Assembly: GCA_014529385.2 (NCBI GenBank)
Contig: CM043956.1
Span: forward strand, 58,785,120 to 58,849,119
DNA length: 64,000 nucleotides
Direction of reading: 5' to 3'
From: Adiantum capillus-veneris
Taxonomy: Eukaryota; Streptophyta; Polypodiopsida; Polypodiales; Pteridaceae
Part shown: one piece after another, positions 21,898 to 32,297 of the stretch
How positions within the stretch are numbered: the first letter of the stretch is position 1
How the letters are laid out: each line of letters starts with the position of its first letter
Made by a program: the position numbers and the translations under genes
The notes under the pieces: model-generated
The model's database searches: none
What the model was told of the DNA's origin: nothing
The model's input: the letters and a program-made list of their open reading frames with translations, nothing else

Positions 21898-22807
21898 ATG
21901 TATGATGTTCCTTCTACACCAAGCACTACCCCTCAGTTTTGAGTAATCAATACATGGATCTTGTACATTTGCATTAAAATTGTGCATGGGCTAAGTCGCT
22001 TATGGATCTTATGTTGAGTCACTTATTATGAGCTCATGGTAATGTACAAGTTTAACGGATGTTGTTTGAAGCATTGGCTGATTATGACTCTATCGCAAAA
22101 AAGGTATGGTTGCAAGCTTATGTACCCTTCTATCTTGGATTCCAATGAGGCTGAATATTTATACATCCAACCTAGTTTTTGTATTGGGCTATCAAGCCCA
22201 TTTCTTGAGTCTTTATAGGTATGTAGAAACGATCTACTCTAAATATTAGCCAAAAAGTCTCTCCTAGTCTCAATGGTTGGCTGCCCTTTGAGAGGTGGAA
22301 TGAAGACTCAACATCACCTTGATGGCCCAATGAGAAGGTAAGAAGTACATACTAGGCGCTACTATATACTATGTCTCTAAGTGAGTTGAGGTATTTGGCA
22401 CCATTAATCGTATTTTCACTAGATGGCCAAGTTTCTCCATGGAGATTTTGTCTTTTTGGTTTTCCTTATAGGTCTAGAGATCATTATGACCACACATTAA
22501 GGATCAAGTACTCACTTTCCAATGAGGTCAAGATGGTTTTGTCAAGTAGCTCAAAATCTCCCAACAACTTTGTTAAAAGCTTTGTCCAATGACTTGAAAG
22601 TCATCCATTAAAAATGTTTCTCATACTACTTCATAGAACATGGGTAAGCCAAAAGTGAAAATAAAATTCTAATCACTCTGCTAAGGAAAGCTATCTTTTT
22701 CACTTGCACATTTGTGCTCTTTGTTGGTTGTGAGGCCCTCCGACAAGGATTGATTCATCTAAAGACTTTTTTTGAGTCTCTTCTTCGTTTGATGGTAAGG
22801 GCCCCTT
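21898..22807. other. Non-coding spacer
   Basis: About 0.9 kb with no recognised gene, RNA or repeat. Open frames are under 75 codons and unlike any family I know. Confidence 0.5.
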
Positions 22808-23000
22808 TGTTAGAGTTTTGGCATCTAAAGTGAATTGCCCAATTTGAAAGTGATCTCATTATTTATTTTGGCTTTTAGGTAATTATTTTACTTGTTTGTT
22901 AAAGTCTAGGTAGGACAATTTACGGAGGTGGGTATATATGTGACCCCTTGCCCCCATTGTACATTGTATCAATTCATTGCCAAGGTTAGTTCGTTCAACA

Positions 23001-23047
<47 letters not shown>

Positions 23048-23090
23048 AACCTCCCCAATACTCTACACTTTTGCATCATCAACTTTGACA
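22808..23090 (+). repeat. 5' LTR of the small element (283 bp)
   Basis: It shares TTATTTATTTTGGC, GGTGGGTATATATGTGACCCC and ATTGTATC with 24677-24948. A (TC)19 tract lies at 23004-23041. Confidence 0.85.
23004..23041. repeat. (TC)19 microsatellite in the LTR
   Basis: A TC run at the same LTR position as the longer run at 24848-24903. Confidence 0.95.
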
Positions 23091-23102
23091 TGGTATCAGA
23101 GC
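23091..23102 (+). promoter_or_regulatory. Primer-binding site of the small element
   Basis: TGGTATCAGAGC lies directly after the LTR end. It is complementary to initiator tRNA-Met. Confidence 0.92.
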
Positions 23103-23168
23103 TTTGTGCTTGTTGATTACAAGAGCGAGGATAGAGCTTTGTGCTTGTTGATTACAAGAGCGAGGACC
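23099..23168 (+). repeat. 35-bp tandem duplication beginning in the PBS
   Basis: A unit starting GAGCTTTGTGCTTGTTGATT begins at 23099 and repeats at 23134. It duplicates the last bases of the PBS and the adjacent leader. Confidence 0.85.
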
Positions 23169-24676
23169 AGCGCATGTGGAGAAGAGGAACAACAACGGTC
23201 AAGCTCGTGCATTTGTGAAGCTGTGTGGACTTGGCCCAGATAGGAGGCTTTGCTATTGGCGTTTTAATGGAACTTCATAAGGTGTGAAGGCTTGCTTTGC
23301 TAGCGGTTCACAGTGCTTGGTGCTTCGGGAGAGTTTCAATACGCAGGTAGAGTGTTTAAGGAGTGCGAAGAGTTGAAACACTAGGGGGTGACATCGCTGG
23401 CAGCGTCCCGCCTGCATTTTGATATGCAACGGTGGCACTACATGGCGTCGACAGCGTTTTGAGATGCCGCCGATGATGAGGACAGCCAGGTGTGGTTTGA
23501 GAGGCCACAAGTCTAGACGACAGCAGTGAAGAGGGAGTGCTATTGCCATGTGCCTTGGTAGAGCTTTCGACGTCAAGTGGTTTCCCATGAGGACATTCCC
23601 ACGATGGCAACACTCATTGAGCCTTTGAAATGCGGAGGACATTTCTACTAAGCCAACATTAGAGTGCTAGGCTAGGACCTGATTGCATTTTGAAATGCGA
23701 ATCCATTTAAATGAAATATTGCAAGTTCACCATGACTTGTTCCCGTGCAACCTTGCCTTCAATGAAGAACCAAAACCAACACATGGCTATGAAAAGATCA
23801 TCAACCATCGCCCAGTTAGCAACCTATGCACCGACGAAGTTCTCAAGGAAACCATCAATTTGTTTGGCTTGAGATTGAAGCCAAAAGTAAATGCACGAGT
23901 CACATAGAGGACAACGACAAAGGCAAGCTTGACAAGGACGGTAGTATTAGTACTCAGTTGGCTACCTCAACATCCATAAGGTGCGACAATAGTTGTCATA
24001 AATGTGACATGACGCTTTGTTTGGCTCGAGAGTTTGAAGCCAAAGACAAAAGCAGGAACTCATAGGAGGACAAAGTTAAAGGCAAGCTAGAAAATGATAA
24101 TGGTGATATAGAATTGATAGACAAGATTGGCATGGCACACGTGGTGGCAACCATAGTGGCCACGACACCAGATTTCTAGTCAAGAGGCAATTGTTATCAC
24201 TAGCTTCAACCAGAGAAAGGCTTGTGAGTGACAGAGAGGAGCAAGCAGTGCTCCGTATAATTAATTTGGACCCTTGTGTTGGAGTTCAAGTTACCGATGT
24301 TTGAACGCGTGGGTTGGATTTCAAAGCACATGTATCTCATGGGGAACCAATTAGACGTATCTAAAACACTATGGATATGTACACCAATCGATTGTTGTTG
24401 GTCGGATTATAGGCAGGATGTGTTCCAAAGCTCATTATCTTGGATTATTTTGGATGTGATGTGTTCATAGTTACTGAGTGGGGATTTTTGAACGTAGTGT
24501 GCTCTACAATCAATTTTCTAGGCAACCGATGCTCAAGATGGCATTCTTTAAAGGTAAAAAGTTGAAGGTAGGAAAATCGAGGTGTACCTAGTAGTCGGCC
24601 CCTTCTGGGGTGTCCATGGTAGCTTCTTCATCGACTTGGTCTTACTATTTATGTCCACTATGAGCTGCAGAGAGGG
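23169..24676 (+). other. Interior of the small LTR element, possibly once coding
   Basis: No retroviral domain is visible. An imperfect repeat of about 153 bp (near 23866-23940 and 24020-24100) encodes in frame LEIEAKSKC...DKGKLDKDG and then LAREFEAKDKSRNS...VKGKLENDNG, with a stop in the second unit. A repeat length divisible by three suggests this was once a charged protein segment, either a captured host fragment or a gag-like remnant. I cannot identify it. Confidence 0.35.
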
Positions 24677-24845
24677 TGTTAGAGTTTTGGAATCTCAAGT
24701 GAACTACCCAAAGTGATCCCATTATTTATTTTGGCGTTTAGGTATTTATTTTAGTTAAGCTTCAAAATTTGGCAGGGCAATTTACTGAGGTGGGTATATA
24801 TGTGACCCCTTGCCCTCATTGAACATTGTATCGCTGGTTTAGCAT

Positions 24846-24906
<61 letters not shown>

Positions 24907-24948
24907 TTCTCCCCATTTCTCTACGCTTTTGGATCGTCAACTCTGACA
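24677..24948 (+). repeat. 3' LTR of the small element (272 bp)
   Basis: The partner of 22808-23090. It carries (TC)28 at 24848-24903. Confidence 0.85.
24848..24903. repeat. (TC)28 microsatellite in the LTR
   Basis: A longer version of the TC tract in the other LTR, showing length drift after insertion. Confidence 0.95.
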
Positions 24949-25151
24949 TCCTTTGCGGGTTTTAAGATCTTTGCGTGTGGTGGGGCACACCTAGATGTTG
25001 AGAAGAGTCAAGCTGAGAGCATGGAAAATTGTGCTAGAGTAGAGATAAGATTGAGCACTAATGAGGTCAAAGAGAATGAGGATGAACATCCCCAAGAGAA
25101 TTGTATAAAAGAATGCGTTTTCAATATGAGACTATAAGGTACATTGTTTTT

Positions 25152-25153
<2 letters not shown>

Positions 25154-25206
<53 letters not shown>
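25154..25206. repeat. (CT)26 microsatellite
   Basis: A perfect CT/TC run followed directly by the 58-bp tandem repeat. Confidence 0.95.
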
Positions 25207-25209
<3 letters not shown>

Positions 25210-25318
25210 TACGCACATAGAATTACACCATGAGTTCTAAGCTAGTGCAATCCCCATAACCCTTGTTTATGCACACATAACTACACCATGAGTTAGAGCT
25301 AAGCTAGTACAACCCTTA
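25207..25318. repeat. 58-bp tandem duplication
   Basis: A unit starting GTTTACGCACATA at 25207 recurs at 25265 as GTTTATGCACACATA. Both continue with ACACCATGAGTT and AAGCTAGT. It is imperfect and of unknown role. Confidence 0.8.
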
Positions 25319-25371
25319 AAAAAAATTGGAAATATGTGGAGCCTACATTGGGCATTAGGGTCCTAAAGGAA

Positions 25372-25559
25372 TCCTCCAATTAGAAGATCGAATTATAATT
25401 AGTTAATTGCAACGCTTCTAGTATTACCAATAATCAAATACACCCTACCCAATTTCTTCAAGTAGTCCTCCAATTAGAAGATCGGTTTATGCTTAGATAA
25501 TTGCATCACTTATGGTATTATCAACAATAGAATGCTTACTACCCAATTTTTTCAATTAG
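25372..25559. repeat. 94-bp tandem duplication
   Basis: The unit TCCTCCAATTAGAAGATCG starts at 25372 and at 25466. Both end in CTACCCAATTT and CAAGTAG/CAATTAG. They are diverged by roughly a quarter. Confidence 0.8.
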
Positions 25560-27043
25560 TCGTGTATGAAGGAATCTCTAAGCAAGGCCTTTCATTTAGG
25601 CTCTCAAGCCCTTGATAATTTCAGTAGACTTCTTAATCTAGGTGCAAAGCATTGATGTTTATGTGTGCATTGGCACCATCTTTGCACCATTAAAAATTCA
25701 ACATAAAGTTCCCAAATTGGTGTATCAATTTTTCCCACTAAGAAAATCTTTTGAAAGTTATTTTATTTGAGCCAACAAGCTTTGAATTTTGAGGTCATTA
25801 GCTCCTCTTATTACTTGATTAGCAAGTGTGTGGGTGCGTGTGCTTGTGAGAATCCCTATCAGGCTAAAGATAACATATCTATTTTTGGAGGGAATATCAC
25901 ACAAAGCCACTTGGCTTCTGGTGGGTTGCAATCAAAAGGGATATCACTTTAAAAATTAAATTTAAACAGTGGTGTAGGGAACAATTAGGATAAGGAGCCT
26001 CAAAATGTAGATCTTTTTATTCATATTCCTACACCATTCCTTTTATGTTGCCTCTATGAATACGCAAAAACCAACGGATTGTGGTCCGTATTATGGAAAA
26101 CCCATCACTTACCAAGTTATTAACCAAGTTGATTATAAGTTTATGTCGCTTTGTAAATTTTTTCTTGGACTTTATGTCTCTTGGCCTTTGTGCATGTGTC
26201 TATGTGGTTAATGATTCACCTTCCACAAATAGCCGTGATTTTGAGAATTGAGAACAAGAGTGAAACAAATGAAAGATATTCATATTTAAGAGAGGATTTT
26301 GGACAAATTTAGGGGGAGGGTTGCATCTATCAAAAATAACTACATCCATAGAGGCCTCCTCCATGCTTGTTGCCTTGCATTGCTCTTGCTTCACCTTTTT
26401 CTCAACGCCTTATGAGCCACCATTAGAGACAATGTCATGTCCGACATGAGAAACGTGTTGCCAATGTTTCCCAAGTCAAGATCCATGAGCATCCCATTTT
26501 CCTCCTCCTTATAGTCTCTACTTGATTTCTCAAGATTCTCGTTGAATTGCATAAAAAATTTGTGTCCTCCCTAAAGGTGTGATTGATGAGATTAATTGGC
26601 ACCCATAATCTCTCTTCTTCTTCAAAACTCAAAGGAGAATGCATCCATGTAGGTTTGCATGTAGCTTGTTTTCTCCTGGAAGATGTCATCGTGAAGGTGG
26701 GAAGTGGCCTCCATGTTGATGGATGCCTCAAACACAAGGACTAGCTTCTCCACCAAGTGAAGGAGACCCAATTGTGCAAGAATGACATTGCATGGAGTGG
26801 ATGTTGCTAAGGAATGTATTGATGCACAATGTATGTAAGAGGACTGGTAGACCAAGATAAGGGTAAAAGTGCTAGAGGAAGAGATTTCAAGACTCAAGTG
26901 ACATAAAATTACATAATGACTCAATAATCAAATCAGCATGAGCATCTCAAAGGAATAGACAATAGTATGGAGAGATAGATCTCTTAATCTAGATAGGCAA
27001 ATCTATGCAAAGAGATGGGGATCTGCTATATAGGATTATGGCA
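25560..27043. other. Non-coding or unassigned DNA
   Basis: Open frames of up to 100 codons on the minus strand near 26200-26924 overlap in different frames and match no family I know. Nothing else recognised. Confidence 0.45.
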
Positions 27044-27130
<87 letters not shown>

Positions 27131-27156
27131 TATATATATAGAGAGAGAGAGAGAGA
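27044..27156. repeat. Compound microsatellite (TA)n(TG)n(TA)n(GA)n
   Basis: Adjacent runs of TA, TG, TA again and GA. The hydrophobic Ile-Tyr frames across it are artefacts. Confidence 0.95.
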
Positions 27157-27716
27157 TTTCTTTAATTAGTTCCAAAGTGACATTATCAATTAAACTTCTA
27201 TGCAAAGCTAAAGCATTTTGAGTGAAACCACATATATGCAACATCATTGATCAAGTTGACATCAATGCAAGCTTGCTATCATTTTAGTCACTCTTTTCAA
27301 TGCTTATCACCAAAAGGGTCCTCAAAGTGCAAGTTGAGGGAGTCATAATGCATATGTAACACACTAGTAGTTTGAAACCTTGCATGCTATTGCACTACTT
27401 AATGAGAAGCTACCCAATTTTATGATAGGGGCCCACAATAGATAGTCATGGCTGGTTACCTTAAGTGAAGGTATTGTCTTACTTTATAGGATCACTATCT
27501 AGTTGTGGAAAAAAAATTCAATGCATGCAAAGAGTGAAGCAAAGCTGATACAATTCTTAAGAGACAAGATTAGCGATTGAAAATAAGCTCTTTTTAAGAC
27601 ATCGGTGCTTTTTTATTACATGTTTAGTGAATCAATACTATGTTGAAGGTCATTGTACTTGAAAACAAGATTATTGCTAAGCATACAAATAAGCAAGATC
27701 AAGAGAAATAATACAT

Positions 27717-27738
27717 GAGAGAGAGAGAGAGAGAGAGA
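27717..27738. repeat. (GA)11 at the 3' end of LINE2 copy A
   Basis: Seen from the LINE2 strand (minus), the conserved 3' tail CATTTCAT/CATTCCATTTCA runs into (TC)11, the same arrangement as after LINE2 copy E. Confidence 0.9.
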
Positions 27739-30700
27739 TGAAATGGAATGAAATGTTATAGTAAACGTCTTGAAAAGGCCAAAATGACCTATGAGACCAA
27801 ACCGTTACAATCTTGATTCTTGTTATGAATCTAAGCAGCTAAGAGTTGTGCAACACTATAGAGTGTGTGACAGTGAACCAGTGGGTAGTACAATCTCAGT
27901 GTATGAACATCAATGTCAATGGATATTTAGCATCGGACGCTATTGAGGATGTACACCACCATGGTGAGTGTCTCACATGTCAAGCTAAACTGATCAGTAT
28001 CCTTTATCGTAGTCTCCGTCGATGCTGTGAGGTACCCCCCAATCGCGGGCATCTGGATTTCCCTAGCTCAGTAGCCCAGTCAATCAATGTACCTTTGGTG
28101 TGGGTGATATATGGGCTTTGCTGAGTGGTCTAAAAAAATCTATAATCTGGCTTTGAGAGTGTCTCTTTGCCGGTCTTTGCAACACAGTCTCTCTTTGTGT
28201 ATGTGTAGCTTGAGTAAAAATAACTCAAGACATCTCTGAATTTGACATCTCATGACCCTGGATGGTCCTGAAAAACCTCTCTAAAGAGACAATGAAATCA
28301 CTCCCGTACACCGGATAGTGACATCTATAATGCAGCTTTGTCTCATGCTCCAAATGGCATAGCTAGCATATCCTAGCCTTTGCAGATATCACCCTAAATC
28401 TGCCAGTCTCAACCTCAAGCCAGTGTGAAGAGGTGCATAGCTGACCAATAGCGCACCGTATCCTCCAAGGTAAATGTGTATCCATGTAGCTAGGTCTAGT
28501 CACAAAGCCATTCAGTTGGAGAAGATACTCTCTATAGAAAGCCATCTTTGTGTCCAACTCTCGTATTGGTTGAATTCGAGTCCTAGTGTTAAGTTGAGAC
28601 AAGTCGTGACAGATGAGCCTGGTGATCTCCTCGTGCGTAATAGACAGAGAGGGTGTATTACTAGAAAGAAGGCAATCTATCCATACTAAAACCGTGTAAT
28701 TAAAACCAGGATGTCATCTTTCCATACGAGGAAGTAGTATCCCCATGTAGTGCTAGTTGTCAAGAAGACTCAAGAGCTAAGCGAGCATATTTGTGTCTAA
28801 GGAGGTCCTATAAACCGTGCATAAAGGAGACTGATATGGTCAGTGCCTCGACCAAGAGTGGACATGTATCCAGCTCTGCTCTGATGATCTCATGTGGTAT
28901 CGAAGCCTTAGCTCTAATCATCCGAGAGATTAGAGAAACCAAAGGCCTCTCCATACGGCTCCATCCATCAGTGCTACCAGATCTATTGTAATGGTCCACC
29001 GAAGGTCCCCATATCTAGACTCCATAAAGCATAGTTGATGTCACCTAAAGTATCAATGAGCCATAGCTTTGTTCGAGGTTCCTAGAATTGAACCTATGAA
29101 CACATCCTCTCTAGTTTTCCAAGGGTAGCATAAGCTCTGGTCAATCTAGTCTCAGATGCTTTCCTCAATGAAAACGCTGGCGCACTAAAGACTATCCTAA
29201 GGTAAGTGTATGCATTTGTATACTCCACTAACTCCTGGCCATAAGAAAATGTGGGCGTTGATCTACTAACCCACCTGGTGTGGTATTAAATACCATAACC
29301 TAGGTTGATAGAGAATCCACTATAGTGGGCCAATGCATGTAAAGCATCTGAGTGACCCTACAACATCTCTGGGGAATCAGAACTGAACACAATATCATCA
29401 GCATATAAAACAACGGAATCCATGTCCCAGCCAACGTTGCTACCTCCCTTCTCAATATAATCAGAAACCTCATCCACATACATGCCAAAGAGTATCGGAG
29501 ATAGCTACCATCCCTGCTTCACCCCAATAGTGGAGTGAACTACATCAAATAACCCCTTTGAGGTGCAAATTTGTCTTCTCACTAACCTATAGAGTGCCAT
29601 AATCCCCCAAATCATCTATGTGGGTTCCCCATTTCCTGTAATCTGTGCATCAACTTGTCTCTAGGCATTGTGTCAAATGCTTTGCGAAAATCCAAAAGCG
29701 ACAATAAATCCTCCTCCCATGTGATCTACCCTCCTCAATAACAGCTCTAAGCATCAGAATGTGATCAAGCATAGAAAACCTCCGCCTAAAACCTGATTGT
29801 CCCACTGCTCGTATGCTGACTCTCTGCTCAACTGTTGCTGCTCAAGAATGGATGTATACAGTTGTACCAATGTGTGCCCAATCATCATAGTAAGATGGTT
29901 CTTAGGCTCCATAGGGTCCCTTGCCTTGAAGATAGGCACTACAGTAGACAAACCCAAGTGTCGCATAGACCCTCACACGTTGCACGATCGAACATCACCG
30001 TTAGATACTCTGCAAGCATATCCCTAGCATATATGAAATGCTCTGCTACTAAGCCCTCATGATCATAAGCTCTCCCAGTCCTGATCCTATGAACGATTTC
30101 CTTACCATCTCTGCAGTAAAGAAAGCACTAGTACGTGGGCATGACTCTAGGGGGTCTGGAAGCGGTAGTTGTCCGGGGGCCGTGTACCAAGATGTCACAC
30201 ATTTGACCAGAGACCTCTGTAGAAGTGATGCCAGGAGGAGGTGAGTGCTCATGGAAAAGTCTCCATGCCTCCCAAGTCCCAACTCAAGAACACTTGGTTA
30301 AGATCATGCTGTAATTGAGCCAAGAAAGCCTGCTTCTTCCATCACACTAGGCGGCGGAAGGCAATCCGTGATTGTCAATAGGTGATGACTCCCATGAGTA
30401 CCTCTCTCTAGAGCCATGCTCTCATGTCTCTGCACTCCTCATTGTACCAATTGTTCTGGGGCATACTCCTGGGGCATTACCTCCTACATATGAGCAATCT
30501 GCGAGAGCATGAGGTCATCTCCAAGAGAGTTGGTCTCTTCTTTAAAATTACTTCGCTTCCATGGAGGGGAAATGAAGGATAAGTGCCCTTTCCTTTGAGG
30601 TTTCCCCCTTGATTCCACTTTCTTATTACCCACTCTCCAAGCCCTCATGTGTGTTGGCTCATTAACCCCCATCATAGTAATGAGTTCTTTTACCTCTTCA

Positions 30701-30765
30701 TCCACCTTATCTTGGTCTTTGAGGCCACAAATCGTCACATGTAAGGCATGCACATGCCTCCTTTG

Positions 30766-30768
<3 letters not shown>
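27739..30768 (-). mobile_element. LINE2 copy A: internally deleted, broken
   Basis: Minus-strand relatives of LINE2 copy B appear in order. The ORF1 end comes first (30753-30484: ALHVTICGLKDQ, MRAWRVGNKK, SLGDDLM). There follows a jump to sequence matching 52545 onward (SMPQNSWYNEEC-type words), so about 1 kb covering the endonuclease is missing. Then come RT pieces: ESCPRTSAFFTAEMV near 30130, LSTVVPIFKARDPMEP near 29930, a relic of the YADD region near 29420 and ERPLVSLISRMIRAKASIPHEIIRAEL near 28950. The C-terminal RPSYMDTHLPWRIRCAIGQL near 28480 follows, and last the 3' tail GGTCTCATAGGTCATTTTGG. Stops and shifts are frequent. The 5' end is cut at a CA microsatellite. Confidence 0.88.

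Positions 30769-30815
<47 letters not shown>
30769..30815. repeat. (CA)23 microsatellite at the 5' break of LINE2 copy A
   Basis: A perfect CA run where LINE2 homology ends. Confidence 0.95.
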
Positions 30816-30816
<1 letters not shown>

Positions 30817-32297
30817 AACGCCAAGGGACAATTCTTCATTTTTCACAAGATTTTGAAAAGTGCTCACCAAGAATTGCTCAAACAAAACATAGCCAATTTA
30901 AGAGCACCATTTATTATTTACTTGAATGCAAACTCATTATGCCAAGAGTACCTTCACATGGGCCACTACACCTTTGGAGGGCCTTCCAAATTTCCAAAGG
31001 CATTCCCTTGCATCTCCAACACTTCACTAACTATGAGTTACATCTTAAAAGCACCTCCACTACATAGGGCCTTTCTAGAGGCCTCAAGGCCCTATACCGA
31101 AGTGAGGGGTGGAGCATGAGAGCAATAGACGCTACACAAGCCCGTTTCTTGATATTTGCATGATGTATTATCTTTGCACATCAATGCTTGAAAAAAAAAA
31201 AGCTTTTTTCCAAGAACCTACATATGAGAATAAATAGACTATTTTAAAAAAGGTTTTTAAACTAAATTTCTCTATATTTGTAGGCTTTCTCACCTTTCAA
31301 TTTAAAATTTAGAGTTAAATCTCAAAACTTGTAGGTGGGATTGCAACCTAGGTCTTTTTTCACGCACTGTTTTCTATAATATTGACAAAACATATCAGAG
31401 ACTACAGCCAATCACTACTTGTTGCAATAGATGTAGAATGCATGCAGGATAGTGAAGGAAATGGCACATCTTTTACCGTTTTATTGATTTTCCATGTTTT
31501 TAACCTTTATTGGAAAGAGCAGATATCTAACCTTAGATTCACCCTTAAATGATGACAAATGCACAAGTACATACTTAAGGCATTACATAGACTAATGTTT
31601 GCTTGTACATTTGAAGACAAGCTGGATGGCAAAATAAATACTGAGCAATAATTAGAAGGGCAACCTTTCACATGTTGCCATGGATGGGATGTCTAATAAA
31701 TAACAAGGTTAATATTAGGGCAAAAAACTGGTAAAAAAAGGCTGTGTAAGAAAATCAATACTGAGCAGTTATTTAACCTTAGATCGGCATAAAATGACTA
31801 TTGCATTTGAAGACAAGGTCGATAACACAATTGAAGACTCATCTTGATACAACACGATGAATTGTAGATTCACAGAACATATAGTTAACACAGTCCAGTC
31901 AAATTAACAACTGAAACATATAGCATGTCAGAATAAAGCTGCACAAAGGAAAAACTGTCAATTATTCAAAACTTATTTCTGGCTTGTTACAAGGAATGGT
32001 CATTTAACAGACACCATGCAACATGTACAAATTGGTCTCTTAACAGGAGCCCCGCCCATTACATCCCCAATGATAACTCTTCAAGATTGTACTTGTCCAG
32101 GACGCATCGGACTGTGCACACAGACCAATCCTACCGAAAGCCATGAAGCAAAAGCGAGCAGCAGTATATGTGCAAATGGTCAACTAGAATCACAATGTGT
32201 TCAATCTTGTCTCGGCATCCACCAAGCTCGGTCCTCATGGCAACATGAGCTCTTCAAAACAGGCATACGTCACGTAACACTGCAATTCTCACGAGTA
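30816..32297. other. Intergenic DNA including the PAT1 3' UTR
   Basis: No coding feature. The last few hundred bases before 32298 would hold the PAT1 3' untranslated region and poly-A signal, but I cannot place the poly-A site. Confidence 0.5.

Larger units (their letters stand above)
22808..24948 (+). mobile_element. Small non-autonomous LTR element, 2.1 kb
   Basis: Direct repeats at 22808-23090 and 24677-24948 start TGTTAGAGTTTTGG and end TTTGACA or TCTGACA. A perfect tRNA-Met PBS (TGGTATCAGAGC) follows the first LTR at 23091. A purine-rich stretch (GCAGAGAGGG) precedes the second. The 5-bp flanks CCCTT and TCCTT match at four of five positions, a plausible mutated TSD. The 1.6-kb interior shows no gag-pol homology, so the element depended on enzymes supplied by another. 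LTR identity is only about 75-80 percent by eye, so it is old. It resembles TRIM or larger non-autonomous elements, possibly of copia origin. Confidence 0.8.

Noticed and set aside
23253-23642. 129-codon minus-strand frame with Cys/His residues
   Set aside because: Overlapping alternative frames, no recognised family, and it lies inside a non-autonomous LTR element.
26435-26924. Pair of 100-codon minus-strand frames
   Set aside because: They overlap in different frames, with no recognised family, promoter or splice pattern.
27015-27247. Ile/Tyr-rich membrane-like small proteins
   Set aside because: They come from the (TA)n(TG)n(GA)n compound microsatellite.
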